A DNA stretch of 64,000 nucleotides, from assembly GCA_029379385.1 (NCBI GenBank), contig CM055608.1:16924350-16988349 (forward strand). The letters run 5' to 3'. Source of the DNA: Quillaja saponaria (Eukaryota; Streptophyta; Magnoliopsida; Fabales; Quillajaceae). The notes below the pieces were generated by a model, which had not been told where the DNA came from, made no database searches, and worked only from the letters and a program-made list of their open reading frames with translations. Below are positions 34,871 to 46,702 of the stretch, one piece after another (positions within the stretch are counted from its first letter, which is position 1; every line of letters begins with the position of its first letter). The translations under genes and the position numbers were made by a program.

Positions 34871-35491
34871 GTTGACATGTAAGGTCCTTACTTTTCATAA
34901 ATACAATCTAGGGTGAATGCCATGCTCATAGAGCTAAGGAAAAGGGCAACGAGGAGGAGGATGAGGATTTAGGTAGATGTAGATAGGGTTAGGATTATAT
35001 TTCTAAGACAAATTCATTTAAACTTTTATTTTATTGACGATAATAATTTTTATTATTATTAATTTATTTGTTGACAAAAATCTTTTAAAGTTGTATATTA
35101 TTGAGTTTTCTTAGCAAATTGTTTGTATCATTATTGGCATTCGATGTTACTGTATTTGGGGGTTGATGGTAAATATAAATTATTTTGAGTTTAATTGTAA
35201 TAATTGCGTGAAATAGAAAAAATTGGTAAAATCTAGCACCAAAAAAAAAGAAAAAAACCATCTTTAGGGAGGAATTAGCAAAGGGTTTTCGCAGAAATTC
35301 AATCTTAGCGATGGATTGGTGAGGAATTAACAAGGGATTTTTCCATACTTAGTGCGGGAATGGTGAGGGCGTTTATGTTGGGATGGAGAGATTAGACGCA
35401 GATTGGTGAGGCATGGACAAGGGATTATCAAGGCATTTAATGAGAAATTAGTGAGGAATAGTCGTCCTCGCTAATTGGCAAAGGATGTGTG

Positions 35492-36830
35492 ACCTTCCAT
35501 TAAGCTAATTTGAAAGGAAGGTAATGATAAGAATCTAAAGTGGAGTAATTTTGTAATTAAAAAGACTCAATTATAATAAATTATTAAAATAAGAACTAAA
35601 ATGAATTACAAATCAAACTACATAAACGATAATTTAACCTCAAACAATTATCTTCAAACACAAAAATATAGATAGATAATTTAATGTCAAAAATAAATAA
35701 ATTTTTGCTACCAAAACAGTCACGATTAACCAAAAATAAAAAATAAATAAATTGTGGTACAAAAGTTCTAAATCATTCCTTTTACTTTTCTCCAAAATAG
35801 TGCATTAGTCTTCCCCATAAAATTAAAACCCAACAACAATAGTTACGTGTTCGAGACGGATCAACGAAGAATCACACATAAAATAGCGGAAGCTAGCCAA
35901 AATTTTGTTGCTAATTTAAAACATGGGTCCCCCCTAAAGCAACCATTTCTCTCTCTCTCTCTCTCTCTAACTTGGTCAAGACTCAGGACTTTCACCCTCA
36001 AATTGCAGTCAAAAATTTTAAAATATTGAGGCAATTGTGATTTTCCTTTCTCATCTTTTATTTGAAAAAAGTAATTGATTTTCTATATTATATTTACCTG
36101 TAATATTTCTTAAAAGAAATGATAATTTATAAAAAAAAAAAAATTATGTGAAGGGATATGGTTTTTTATTTTATATATCATATTATATATTGATTCTTGA
36201 AGGGTTGATGATCTATGATGATGATGCAATTAGCTACAAGTTTGTAGTATTGATTATTAGTACACAGGCACGTGGGATGGCTTTTGCTTGTACTTCCAAC
36301 ATACGTATCGATTTTGGTTCATCTTTGTAATCCTTTTTTGACAAATACTGCTACTAGATGGAATTTTATTTATTTATATTTTCTATAGAAAGTATGAAGA
36401 AAAATCTTCTCAATGTTTGAGTCATTTTCTTTTGGACAAGCAACCAATGGTGATTGAGCCTAGCAGAAGGGGCTAGTAACTCTCAGTAGAGAACTAAGAT
36501 TCGAAACTAGAGACATTATTTTGGTATGAGTCCTTTCTTAGAATGTTAAAAAACCAGGAGTGCCAAAAAAAATGAAAAAGAAAATGAGACAAGCAGCAAC
36601 AAGCAAACAGTCCTATGATAACAATAATGAAAATAATAGATAGAGAGCACATCGAAACCAAAAGGGACCCTATGCATGATATATCCACTTACAATAGCTT
36701 AAATTATAAAATTAATATATACAATTTAGGGGACATGGATCAATTAACATCTTTACGTACGGGCATGGACAAGGGTCTGCAGCTTGTTTACCCTCTGATG
36801 TGCACATATATATACCTGTAGTTATAATAA
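35492..36830. other. Gene-free stretch
   Basis: A+T-rich intergenic DNA with a (CT) tract at about 35949-35968. No gene motif is recognised on either strand. Confidence 0.5.
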
Positions 36831-36835
36831 ATAGG

Positions 36836-37535
36836 TTGAATTATATTTTTGGTCCTTAAAAGTTAATTTGAATTTCACTTTAATCCTTATTATTCAATTT
36901 ATACGTTGATGTGACAATGTAATGTAAAATAATTTACTTACATGGCATAATAGGCAGATAAAAAATTAAAATGTGACATATAATTGTTTTTTTTAAATGG
37001 CTAAAATTTGTAAAATAAAAATGAATAAATTATTAAAAATTAAAGAAAAATGTTTTTTTTTTGTAAAACAAAACCAAAACTTTCCCTTGATCTCCGGCCT
37101 TCTTTTTCCTAATCCTCATATCTCTCTATCTCTAGATTGGCCGTGTGGTGTATTGAGGGAGGGGTCCGAGGAGGAGAGCACAATGCTCTTAGGGGAAGTG
37201 AGAGAAAAAGAAGGAGTGATTGTGGTGGAGATGGGGATGGGTAAGACTCAAGTTGATTCAAGTTTGTGGAAGGTGGACGATGACGCCGTTCTTGCTTTAA
37301 GATTTTAGTAGTTTATACATTTTTATTTTCAAAAATTGATTTCATTCATTTAAACAAAATTAAAATTAACACACAATGTGTCAATTTTTCATTTATGCCT
37401 ATTAAGTTATGTAAGCAAGTTATTTCGCATTTCATTAATCACATCAATGTCTGTCATTTCCGTTAGTGTTAATTTGAAAGATAAGGATCTAATTAGAGTA
37501 ATTTTATAATATTAGGGATTCTATTGCAATAAAAT
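36836..37535. mobile_element. Small element with ~150-bp inverted ends around a foreign-looking core
   Basis: The left arm (36836-36990) and the reverse complement of the right arm (about 37535-37380) align through 'atccttat', '(a/c)gttgatgtga', '(t/c)ttacataa..taataggca' and 'aaaaatt.a.a..tg', with roughly 70% identity by eye. 'tatatttttggtcc' at the outer left end is common at the ends of plant Mutator-like and related non-autonomous elements. The core (37075-37310) is richer in G+C than its surroundings. Confidence 0.55.
37075..37310 (+). other. Captured-looking core with an open frame
   Basis: Within the inverted-repeat element, a CT-rich stretch is followed by an open frame (36997-37308) ending 'QVDSSLWKVDDDAVLALRF'. 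The C-terminal half is acidic and of gene-like composition. I recognise no domain. It may be a captured host exon, as in Pack-MULEs, or chance. Confidence 0.35.
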
Positions 37536-39480
37536 AATATGAGGAGACTAGTTTTCTTTTCAGTTACTTAGTCTATTGTCCTAAATAGTATTTCTAAATG
37601 TTTATGTTGTAAAACACTCAGTTAAAGCATAATTGAATTCTATGTCACCATCATGGTGGTAAAGCTATCACCACCTTATCTTGGCGTCCATCAAAGCTAC
37701 ACTTTTCCAAATAATAGGAGGAATAACTTAAAGACATTTTTTTTTTTTGCTAAATAGAAGTCATTTCATAATTTGAAACTTTCATATATATTTTTTTGAG
37801 TGAGGAACTTTAGTGTTTTATTTAATATCTTACTTCATTATGATAAAATAAAATCAAAATTGTCCATCATCACTTCCCCCAAAAGATACAAAGAAATATG
37901 TATAACCCATGATTCCAATTCTATACTCTTTCTTTCTTTTTTCCTGAGTAATTAATGAGTAAAAATCACCCCAATTAAAAACAGGATCAATTTAATTTTT
38001 TTAGTCATCCATATGATAGTTAAATTGTCCCCCTTTATTTTTTATTTTTTAAATAACACATGCATGCAATCATTCTTGTATCAAATATTTTGTACAACAT
38101 TCTAGTTCAGAGCTGACCAATTAAAGGTACAATTCTGTTGATGAATGAAAATTACTTAGTGCACCTCTTTCATTTCTCTCTCAGATCCTTTTATAATAGT
38201 AGTAAGTATGAGACTATATCTGAGTATGATTGACTGTGGTAGCCAAGCTAGGAAACAGGTCCCAGTTGCTTTTACTGTCATATGAATGCTGTGAAAAGTA
38301 CCTAACCAGTTAACAATGTCAATTTGAGAAAGACAATAAAGAGTTCCAATGAGAGCTCATCAAAGAATCCAAGACAGGTAAAGTTAATAAAAATGTTGAA
38401 ATGAAATAAATACATTGACATTGATCTATAAGAGAATGACGCTCTCCATTACTTCATAAAAACCCTCCCACAAAACATATATATATATAATTATTTAATT
38501 AAATAATGGGTATGAAATACATGAATGTACTAAGTTTGAAAGAAAATATTAGTACTCCTATTAACATCACCTTTATGTTTGTCACTGCTCATTCTTACAC
38601 AAAAATAGTTACTGATGGTGATGGACAACTTTTTAAAGGTTGTCATGTGGAAAATAGCCTTTCTAGTTTTGAATTCATTTAATTGCTTTAATATTTCTGT
38701 CCTTCCATGCAAACAATGGGATTCACTTACAGCAAACTTGAAAGGGTTGTTTCTAATTTTTTTTTCTTTCTAAATTACATATAAGTTAATTAATACTTTG
38801 AATTTCCTGCCATCAAATAATTTTTTTTTATTGTACTTAACTTCATTGATCCTATAAAACCTTGAAAGATTAATGAAAAGGACAAAATATAAAATTATTA
38901 GAGATTTAAAAAAAAAAACTTTTTTTTTTACTTATATTATGATCATCAGTTAGTAGCTTTTAATGCATGGGACCATATATTTTGAGGTTCATGACTCAAA
39001 TACACATCATTCATGCATTTGATGAGGGACCCATTACTTTTTATTTTATATTTTATTTTATTTCAGTTTTTTGGGTAAAAACTCTAGAAAATTTTGTAAT
39101 TTATATATTTAATCAGAAAAAAAATTATAAGTTTATTTGATTTCATTTGGTATAGTATTTATAATTACCAGTAGACATATTATTTAGACAAGTATATATA
39201 ATTTCAACTCTATAAGCATTAAAGTAGGTGTTATGGTAGTTGGTTCTGTGTTCCTTAACAATTTAATTGCTTTATCTTCAAAACTCAGGCATCCAACCAC
39301 AAAAAATACCTCCTAAATAAGTTGAAAAATAAAAATATGAAAAATGTGAAAAGGACAAGCAGATATTTATATTATAGAAATTATCAATAAGATCCCTCCA
39401 CCCCTCCCCTTCCCCACCCCCCCCTTTCCTTCTCTCTCCTCGTCCTGTCCTTCATCATCGTCCTTCTTTTTCATATCTTC
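37536..39480. other. Gene-free, repeat-poor upstream region of the homeobox gene
   Basis: A+T-rich DNA without transposon motifs that I can recognise. A strongly pyrimidine-rich tract at about 39393-39480 may mark the start of transcription of the following gene. Confidence 0.45.
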
Positions 39481-40183
39481 CAATTTTTATATTTTATAAA
39501 TAAATAAATAAACAATTAATTAAGCTTTGTAGAAGAAGACGTTTCCTCTGTTTGTATCTTCTGAGACACCTTGATTGCAATTTCATTGTATTTTTTACTA
39601 AAAAATTTTCTAACACAGACCCATCTCTCTCTCTCTCCAAAAGTTCTTTTTTGCTCATCAAAGGGTGCTTGGCTTCATCAAATGATTTGAAAAGGAAGAG
39701 AGGGTCAAATCAGAGGAATTGAAGTTCCCCGGTTTTATTGTATTCAATTTACAGGTACCCAGATTTTTGAAACAGAATAAAGTTTTAATTTTTGTTCATG
39801 AAAAATTGACATAAACGTGTGGATAATGAAGTGAATAAAGATGGGTGGTAGCTTTTTCTGAATCCATCTTTTAACTCCTGCTTTTCCCTTTCTACTTGGA
39901 GGGGTGGAGTTGCAGAGAATCGAGTCTGACAGAGTTTTTCCTCTTTATATTTGTGAAAATGATGATGATGATAAAATTCCAAAGATAGATAGATGTTATA
40001 ATTTTAATTAATTAATTTATTATTATTACATACATGTTGACAGCTAAGGTTGGTTTTGATGCCTCTGTTATGTATCCATGTATTTTAGCTATAATTAACT
40101 GATAGTGGTAGTTAATTTGCTTTGCTTTCTGACTGTGCGTGAGTGAATATTGAAATTCTTTCTTTCCATTGCAGTGCAGAGAG

Positions 40184-40566
40184 ATGATGATCATGAAGCA
40201 CGTGCGTACGCTTTCCCTCATCCCAGGTATTCCTACCTTTAACTAAATACTATTACTACTAAATAATCAATTCTCTCTCTTTCTCTCTGTCTGTCCCTCT
40301 TTCTCATTCATCACTTCACTATTCTATATAAAGCCAACATAGCTTCATATTTAACCCCTTTTCTCCTCCTCCTCCTCCTCCTCCTCCTACTCCTACTCCT
40401 TCCTGCTTCTTCATCTTTTAATTAAGTACAAAAAACGAAAGGGCTTTTCTAAAACTCTGAAGAGAATTTTTAGGAATTTGTACAAAAAAAAATAAAAATT
40501 CTCCATTAATCCTCATATAATTTCCAGATTGATCAATTCCTGCTTATTTTCTCAGGATGCCTATGA
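40184..40566 (+). promoter_or_regulatory. Upstream ORF spanning a leader intron (17 codons)
   Basis: If 40175-40226 is spliced to 40556, ATG at 40184 opens MMIMKHVRTLSLIPGCL and stops with TGA at 40564-40566. It overlaps the next uORF in another frame. Its existence depends on the inferred splice sites. Confidence 0.4.
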
Positions 40567-40589
40567 GAATATCATCAAAGTCACAGTGA
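40557..40589 (+). promoter_or_regulatory. Upstream ORF of 10 codons
   Basis: ATG at 40557 reads MPMRISSKSQ, then TGA. It would be present in both leader models. An ATG-GGT-TGA minimal uORF follows at 40619-40627. Confidence 0.5.
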
Positions 40590-40634
40590 ATTTCGTTCCA
40601 ATTCTCAGTAATTCTTGGATGGGTTGATCCACAC

Positions 40635-40815
40635 ATGCAGACCCAGATTTACAAGGTATATATATATATATATAGATCTTGTCTGATCTGCGGAGACTGT
40701 CTTTGTGTTTGTTTCTGTGTTTTATATTATGATTATGTTTGTTTTTCTTTTATTGGGATTGGTAATATTTTGGATGTGAAGCCTAACTAACATAGTATTA
40801 GTCTCTTTCCAGTGA
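40635..40815 (+). promoter_or_regulatory. Upstream ORF of 7 codons closed at the exon junction
   Basis: ATG at 40635 reads MQTQIYK to the splice donor at 40655/40656. The next exon begins TGA at 40813. The stop codon therefore exists only in the spliced transcript directly after the junction. Confidence 0.5.
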
Positions 40816-40866
40816 GGTTAGCAGAAACAGCCAGTATTAGGAAACAACTGTTCTTCCCAAGATCCG

Positions 40867-43389
40867 ATGGCTACATATTTTCATGGAAACTCGGAAATCC
40901 AAGCAGCCGATGGTCTTCAAACTCTTGTACTAATGAACCCCGGCTACCTCCAATACTCCGACACACCTCCGCCACCGTCACAACCCAGCAACCTTGTTTT
41001 CCTCAACACCGCGGGCGCAAACAATAATCTTGCTTCCCAAAACCTCTCTCACGCGCCACCCACTCACACTCAGCAATTTGTTGGCATCCCTCTTCCCACC
41101 ACAGCATCCCAAGACCACAACCACCACCCCATGCATGCCCAACAAGATGTCTCTGCCTTGCATGGGTTCATGCCGCGCATGCATTACAACCTTTGGAATT
41201 CAATTGACGCAAACACGGCGGCGCGTGAAACTCCACTCTCTCAGCAAGGATTGTCTCTAAGCCTTTCCTCTCAGCAAGCAGGATACGGGACTTTCCGGGT
41301 CGATCGTGAAGTGCCATCACCGGGTCAAGCTCCTGCAGTATCCACAGATGATATGCGGGTATCAGGTGGGTCGTCGTCTTCAGCTTCTGGGGTTACCAAT
41401 GGGGTTTCAGGTATGCAGAGTGTACTTCTTAGCTCTAAGTATTTGAAGGCAGCACAGGAGCTTCTAGACGAGGTAGTTAATGTTAATAATGGGGTTAAGA
41501 CCGAATCGGCGAAGAAGACTAATGGGCAGAATAATAAGGTGATCATCGGAGAGTCATCCACAGCAGTGAGTGGAGACGATTCGGTTGGAGGGGAGGCAAG
41601 CGTGAAGCGTGCCGAGTTATCAACAGCTGATAGGCAGGAAATCCAGATGAAGAAGGCCAAGCTAATCAGTATGCTTGATGAGGTGTGTATGAAAAGGAGC
41701 CTAATTTTGATATAAAAAGTATAGTTACGAAAATTAATGATTTAGTAGGTTCAAATTAGTCATCCCAAGTTTATTAATTATTGAGCTACTATGATATGAT
41801 TCAAATGTTTATTAATTTGGATTTATAGATAGTTCCCTAGCTAGCTAGGTTGCACAACTGCAGTTGCATGCATCATCTTAATTTATTTACGTATATTAAT
41901 CCCATTTGATTGTTGTTGTTTGGTGTCACTTGAAGGTGGAGCAAAGGTACAGACAGTATCACCACCAGATGCAGATTGTAATTTCCTCATTTGAACAAGC
42001 TGCGGGAATTGGTTCGGCCACAACATACACAGCTCTTGCACTCCAAACAATCTCCAAGCAATTTCGGTGCTTGAAAGATGCAATAACGGGACAAATTCGA
42101 GCTGCAAACAAGAACTTAGGGGAAGAAGATTGCATTGGAGGGAAAGTTGAAGGTTCAAGACTTAAGTATGTAGACCATCATCTTCGGCAACAGCGAGCTC
42201 TCCAGCAACTGGGAATGATCCAGCACAACGCTTGGAGACCCCAGAGAGGTTTGCCCGAAAGATCAGTTTCTGTTCTTCGTGCTTGGCTCTTTGAACACTT
42301 CCTCCACCCGTAAGTACACTCAACTTTCTCAAAACCCCATTCCATATTTCATTTGAACTTTGTAAATTTTGTGCTGAAACACTATATATTGAATTTGGAT
42401 TCAGTTATCCCAAGGATTCAGACAAGCACATGCTTGCAAAACAAACAGGGCTTACCAGGAGCCAGGTACCCACCAAGTTTTTTTCCGTTTCTGAGCAATT
42501 CCCTCACTTTATTATGGAGTGATCATATTGAAAAGCTTTTGCTATATTGCAGGTCTCTAACTGGTTCATAAATGCTCGAGTTCGGCTTTGGAAGCCAATG
42601 GTGGAAGAGATGTACATGGAGGAGATAAAAGAGCATGAACAGAATGGTTCAGAGGACAATACTAGCAAGAACAACGAAGTTTCTACAACAAAATATGCTG
42701 CTCCCAAAGATCACAAAAGTGCTGCCACTGACAACCAACCCAAAAATTTCTCTTCCAAACTAGACAACTCTACGAACCAGAATACTAATCCTGCAGTTTC
42801 AGTTTCCAGACCATCTGCTTCACCAGTTGGAGGAATTATTCGGAATCAAACTGGATTCAGCCTCATTGGGTCATCAGAACTAGAAGGGTTCACGCAAGGA
42901 AGTCCTAAGAAACCAAGGAGCCATGAAATGCTGCATTCCCCAAATAGTGTTCCCTCAATAAACATGGATGTCAAGTCCAATGAGGCAAATAATGAGAATG
43001 TCTCAATGAAATTTGGGGATGAGAGGCAGAGCAGAGATGGCTACTCATTCATGGGAAGCCAAACCAACTTCATAGGAGGTTTTGGGCAATATCCAATTGG
43101 GGAAATTGAAAGGTATGATGAAGAGCAATTCACACCAAGGTTTTCTGGTAATGGTGTTTCTCTCACTCTTGGTCTTCCTCACTGTGAAAACCTCTCTTTG
43201 TCCGGAACCCATCAAACATTTCTTCCAAACCAGAACATTCAATTGGGAAGAAGAGTGGAAAGCAGTGAGCCAAATGGGTTTGGTGCCATAAACTCTTCTG
43301 GACCTCACTCTTTGTCTGCATATGAAAACATCAACATGCAAAACCCAAAGAGGTTTGTTACACAATTGTTGCCAGACTTTGTGACCTAA
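40867..43389 (+). CDS. BLH1: BEL1-like homeodomain transcription factor (BLH1 type)
   Basis: Four coding exons are inferred: 40867-41682, 41936-42309, 42405-42465 (61 nt) and 42553-43389. All have GT/AG borders and continuous phase, giving 695 residues. Two ZIBEL-like motifs flank the core: LSLSL at about 129-133 and VSLTLGL at 619-625. The SKY box ([14 protein letters not shown], ~187-200) opens the BELL/POX domain, which continues in exon 2 to about 322. The TALE homeodomain spans ~372-434, with the three-residue loop PYP at 397-399 and the recognition helix [13 protein letters not shown]. Such proteins act in the nucleus as heterodimers with KNOX homeoproteins to control meristem, organ and stress programmes. 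Length, exon pattern and the C-terminal 'LLPDFV' fit the Arabidopsis BLH1 group (680 residues). No frame damage is seen. The exact orthologue is inferred. Confidence 0.93.
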
Positions 43390-43690
43390 ATATGACAATG
43401 AAATAAGCGACATGCACGGTGTCGTGGCGGCAGGGTTTCTCCTAAAATGTCTTCATCATTCCCTCATATACTAGGGAAATTATGGGAAATTATGGGAAAT
43501 GCATGGTAGTGTAAAGAAAGAATGAAATTTACTTTAGTATAGGTTTATACTCTGCATAGAACCATTTGAGTTCTTAGATAAGCTTTAGGATTTGATGAGT
43601 TTATGGTTGAGGATTGTATATTAATTTTATAAGTTTTGAAGATGGACAGATGGGTTGATGTCATTAAGCTTAATAAAGTAATTTGGGTAT
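43390..43690 (+). terminator. 3' UTR and likely polyadenylation signal of the BEL1-like gene
   Basis: AATAAA at 43672-43677, about 285 nt after the stop, is the best poly(A) signal. 'gggaaattat' is repeated in tandem near 43475-43500. Confidence 0.45.
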
Positions 43691-44900
43691 ACCAATATAT
43701 ATTGATTGCAATTACATTTTCTTCTGATACTAAGTTTATTATCTTTTGGAGAAAGCAAAAACAGTCGCACAGAAAAAGACATAAAAGAAACTGGGATACT
43801 ACAATTATTGAAACTTTCTGCAGTCTTTAGAGTTATCATCAATGTTTTGATGGCATGCATGCTTGTAGTGAAGTAATTTGTTTTACAGGATAATGTTAGT
43901 GATGGTGCTTCAAATTCAATACTTGGATACAAGTAGCATTTCTGCAGGTTCCATTCAAATTACAATAACTCCAATGAACCAATAAAGGGAAAAAAATGTC
44001 CCTGATAAACTTCTGCCTGTGAAAATTGTAGAGACAAATAATAATGAGATGAAGTTACAAGCATAAGAGAGAAGTAATAATTAATAATCAATCTAATTGT
44101 GGGTTAGGCCAGTAACAACTCATAGGTTGTTTTCAAAGAACAGGGCAAGAAACAGAAAAGTATCTTCTATAATTGCTGGGATTGTTGGTTATCGGAGTTA
44201 TCCATTCACTAATTTTTAAATTAAGTAGCTTCTCCAGAATGGACACCTCGGCTTTCAAGACTTGAAGAAGTTTCAAACTAATAATTTAATAATGAAGATT
44301 ACAGGTAGAAGTCTTGTTTTGTATTATATTTTCCGGTTAGGTCATTCATTGCTTGGACTAATAGGGTCAATGACCTAAAAGTCCAACCACAATTTTGGTT
44401 GTTGCTCCCTCATCTTAGGCGCAATTATGTTAACAACGTCAATTTGGAGGGATGTGCCAAAAAGTAGTTAGTCGAAATAATTGATCAACTACAATGGCTA
44501 TAGGTCTACCCTCTCCCTGTCTCTCCTCTATTTGGGGAGGTTTGCAAAAATAGAGATGAAATCTCCATTTTGTGTAGTACAAGGACAAAGATTATATCAA
44601 CTAGTAGAAGTGTCAGCAATTGATTGTCTTCATGGGAAATAGAAGAATGATGTATACGAAGGGATTGATTATATCAGATTAGAATCTAGCTTTTGATAGT
44701 TCTGAAATAAACAAGGATGCAAGGCAAATATCTGTGGGAATTAGACAATTAACCATTTAAACATGAAAATTTTACCCTGTAAAACCAATCAATAATTATA
44801 TTTACAATTAGAACTAATGGTTTACAGCTCTAGAAGGTAGCTTACAATGACTGATGAGTTAATAACTGGGACGGCAACTTTGATGCCTCCTACCTCAACA
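43691..44900. other. Convergent intergenic spacer
   Basis: It lies between the 3' ends of the BEL1-like and BTB/POZ genes. I see no transposon or RNA gene in it. The left part may still be 3' UTR. Confidence 0.5.
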
Positions 44901-45032
44901 AAAATTTCCATTCTCAACAATGCTCTGGTTTAAGCAAAAAAGATCAGTTTTCCATTCTAAATGTCTTGCCATTAAGGAAGGGCGTCTAAACTTCGGCTAT
45001 CCATTAAGACCGAAGATGATTGCACAGAAGGG

Positions 45033-46702
45033 TCAAAGTGAGTCGCTCATACCGAGGCCACCTTCTACCAAAGACAGTCTTCTCCTGGCAATTTTGGATC
45101 TATAACACCATACCTCAAATGCCTCGCTTAGGTCTGGATATCGGATACACTCATTTCCTAACCATTCATTTAATATATCTGCCTGGTCCCCTGATGGCAA
45201 TGCAAGAATGATCGAAACAAAAGTGGATTCCAGGGATTGCCACAGCTCTCCATCCATTTTAAGTGTCAGACTATTCTCACCATTCATTGCTACAGAGTCA
45301 ATTGAAGGTTTTGCTACCCTCACAAAAGGAAGCCACACTCTCACAACATAAAGGCGTTTAGTAGTCGGCAATATAACAGTACCATAACCAACTGCCTCTA
45401 AAACCTTTGCTGTCACCTCAATAACCTTCAACTTTGTTTCAATCATTTCAGTAGTTGAAGCTGCTTGCTCAACCACCTTGACTATCTTATCTGATGCGTC
45501 CAACCAGTTCTCGACAAAGTCTCGCATAATTTCCAACTTACTTAATATATGGCATGCCCATGACAAATCAGTCAAATGGGATTGAAATAAATGCATATTC
45601 CCTGCCTCAGCAAGTGGCACTATAGATTTACATAGCAAAGCTTCTAACAGATTGTTGAAACTGATAAATAATCTCTTCACACAGTCTTTAACTTCTGTTT
45701 TTATGACATCGTCAGCTGTCAATAGTGGGGCATCATCATCTTCTGTAAGCATGTACTCAAGCTGCTCTTGGGCTGAAGATTTAAGGTCATTCAAGGGTGA
45801 AGGAGGGGATGATGTTGCAAATCTGATTGCTGAAACAAAAATACTCCTTATGGCTGGTGGATTGACTGGTTGCAGACGGGCCAGAACTGGATCTGCTTGT
45901 AATCCCATCCTTGGAATGATTTTTAGAATCTGCTCCTCCTCAGCCTCTTCCCATGGGACTGCTTCTAAGTAGTTCACACAAGCTGTAATAATCTGGGGGC
46001 AACCAAGCTCAACAGACACCTGGAGAATACCAAGGGCATTCCTAACACCATGCCACAATTCATCAACCGAGCCATCAATAACAATGTAGAGAAGACGTAT
46101 CACATTTACATGGTAGTCAAAATCTGATTCTTGACAGTAAACATCAACACAGTTGCGTGAATCAAGGATCTGACATGTGGGCCAATTCTCAGAGAGGCGA
46201 TCAGCAAAATACTTGCTCTTCTCTGTAAGGATTTGGGAATGGCAATATAGCCACTCATCTCGACCTTCTTGTGTCCGTAACCTAACGACAACATCACTAG
46301 TTGATCGGTCACCAATAATTTTAGAAATCTTTGCTTCATTATCCTGAAGGGAAGAGAAAAATATGATTACATGAAAGAAACATTGCGCATCATACTATAG
46401 ATAATTGGCAGATAGGAAAATGGGAAATACTGTAGACATTGGGCATTGTGGCAGAAACTTGGGCATTTTAGTTAAAGAACTGAAATGGAAGCAATGACAG
46501 GAATGATGTCAAAGAATTAAAATGTAAGCTGAACAAAGCCAGTTAATGATAAAAAATAAATAAAAAACATCGGGGTGATTGAGTCAGCATATCAAATGCA
46601 ACATTAGATGCTCTTGAATAATGACCACTGCAGTTTTATAATCAGGTTACTGAATTGAAAAGAAAAAGAAATGGCAGCAGCAAAACTTACAGTAGACCCC
46701 AT
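45033..46702 (-). CDS. BTB/POZ domain protein, Arabidopsis At3g05675-like
   Basis: Two coding exons are inferred: 46702-46691 and 46343-45033. They give 1323 nt, i.e. 440 residues plus stop. The first coding exon holds only ATG and three codons (MGST). Its donor is ACT|GTAAGT, and the acceptor CCCTTCAG stands at 46346-46344. The BTB/POZ fold covers about residues 15-115, with 'GDRSTSDVVVRL' opening it, then 'CHSQILTEKSKYFADRLS' and 'HVNVIRLLYIV'. A helical C-terminal part follows ('ACVNYLEAVPWEE', 'LARLQPV', 'SSAQEQLEYM', 'SIILALPSGDQADILNEWL', 'FEVWCYRSK'). Plant BTB proteins commonly serve as substrate adaptors of CUL3 ubiquitin ligases, but this subfamily's substrate is not established. 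Length and sequence agree closely with At3g05675. It is convergent with the homeobox gene. Confidence 0.92.

Larger units (their letters stand above)
32572..35491 (+). mobile_element. CACTA (En/Spm-type) transposon, non-autonomous, degenerate
   Basis: The left end CACAATATAAGAAAAGATAG resembles the plant CACTA terminus CACTACAAGAAAA. Inside it, at 32590-32850, 'ttag(c/t)gaggga' and its complement occur repeatedly. At 35255-35490 the same motif family recurs (ttagcgatgg, attggtgagg, cctcgctaatt). Such arrays of short subterminal repeats are the transposase-binding regions of CACTA elements. The right terminus is poorly preserved, and I place it at about 35491 where GTGTG could close it. No 3-bp target duplication is clear. 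The interior has only an accessory-protein remnant and no TNP2-type transposase. Confidence 0.75.
39500..40866 (+). promoter_or_regulatory. Promoter and multi-exon 5' leader of the BEL1-like gene
   Basis: Consensus splice sites outline a spliced leader. One exon ends ACAG|GTACCC at 39754. An exon at 40175-40226 lies between TTGCAG and CCCAG|GTATTCC. An exon at 40556-40655 lies between TTTTCTCAG and ACAAG|GTATATAT. The last leader segment starts at 40813 after CTTTCCAG. A TATATAAA box at 40325-40332 followed by a (CTC)n/(CCT)n pyrimidine patch at about 40361-40405 could be an alternative start giving a leader with only the last intron. Which start is used cannot be decided from sequence alone. 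Several upstream ATGs lie in this leader. Confidence 0.55.

Noticed and set aside
41325..41660. 111-codon antisense frame inside the homeobox exon 1
   Set aside because: It is a shadow of the codon-biased real exon on the other strand.
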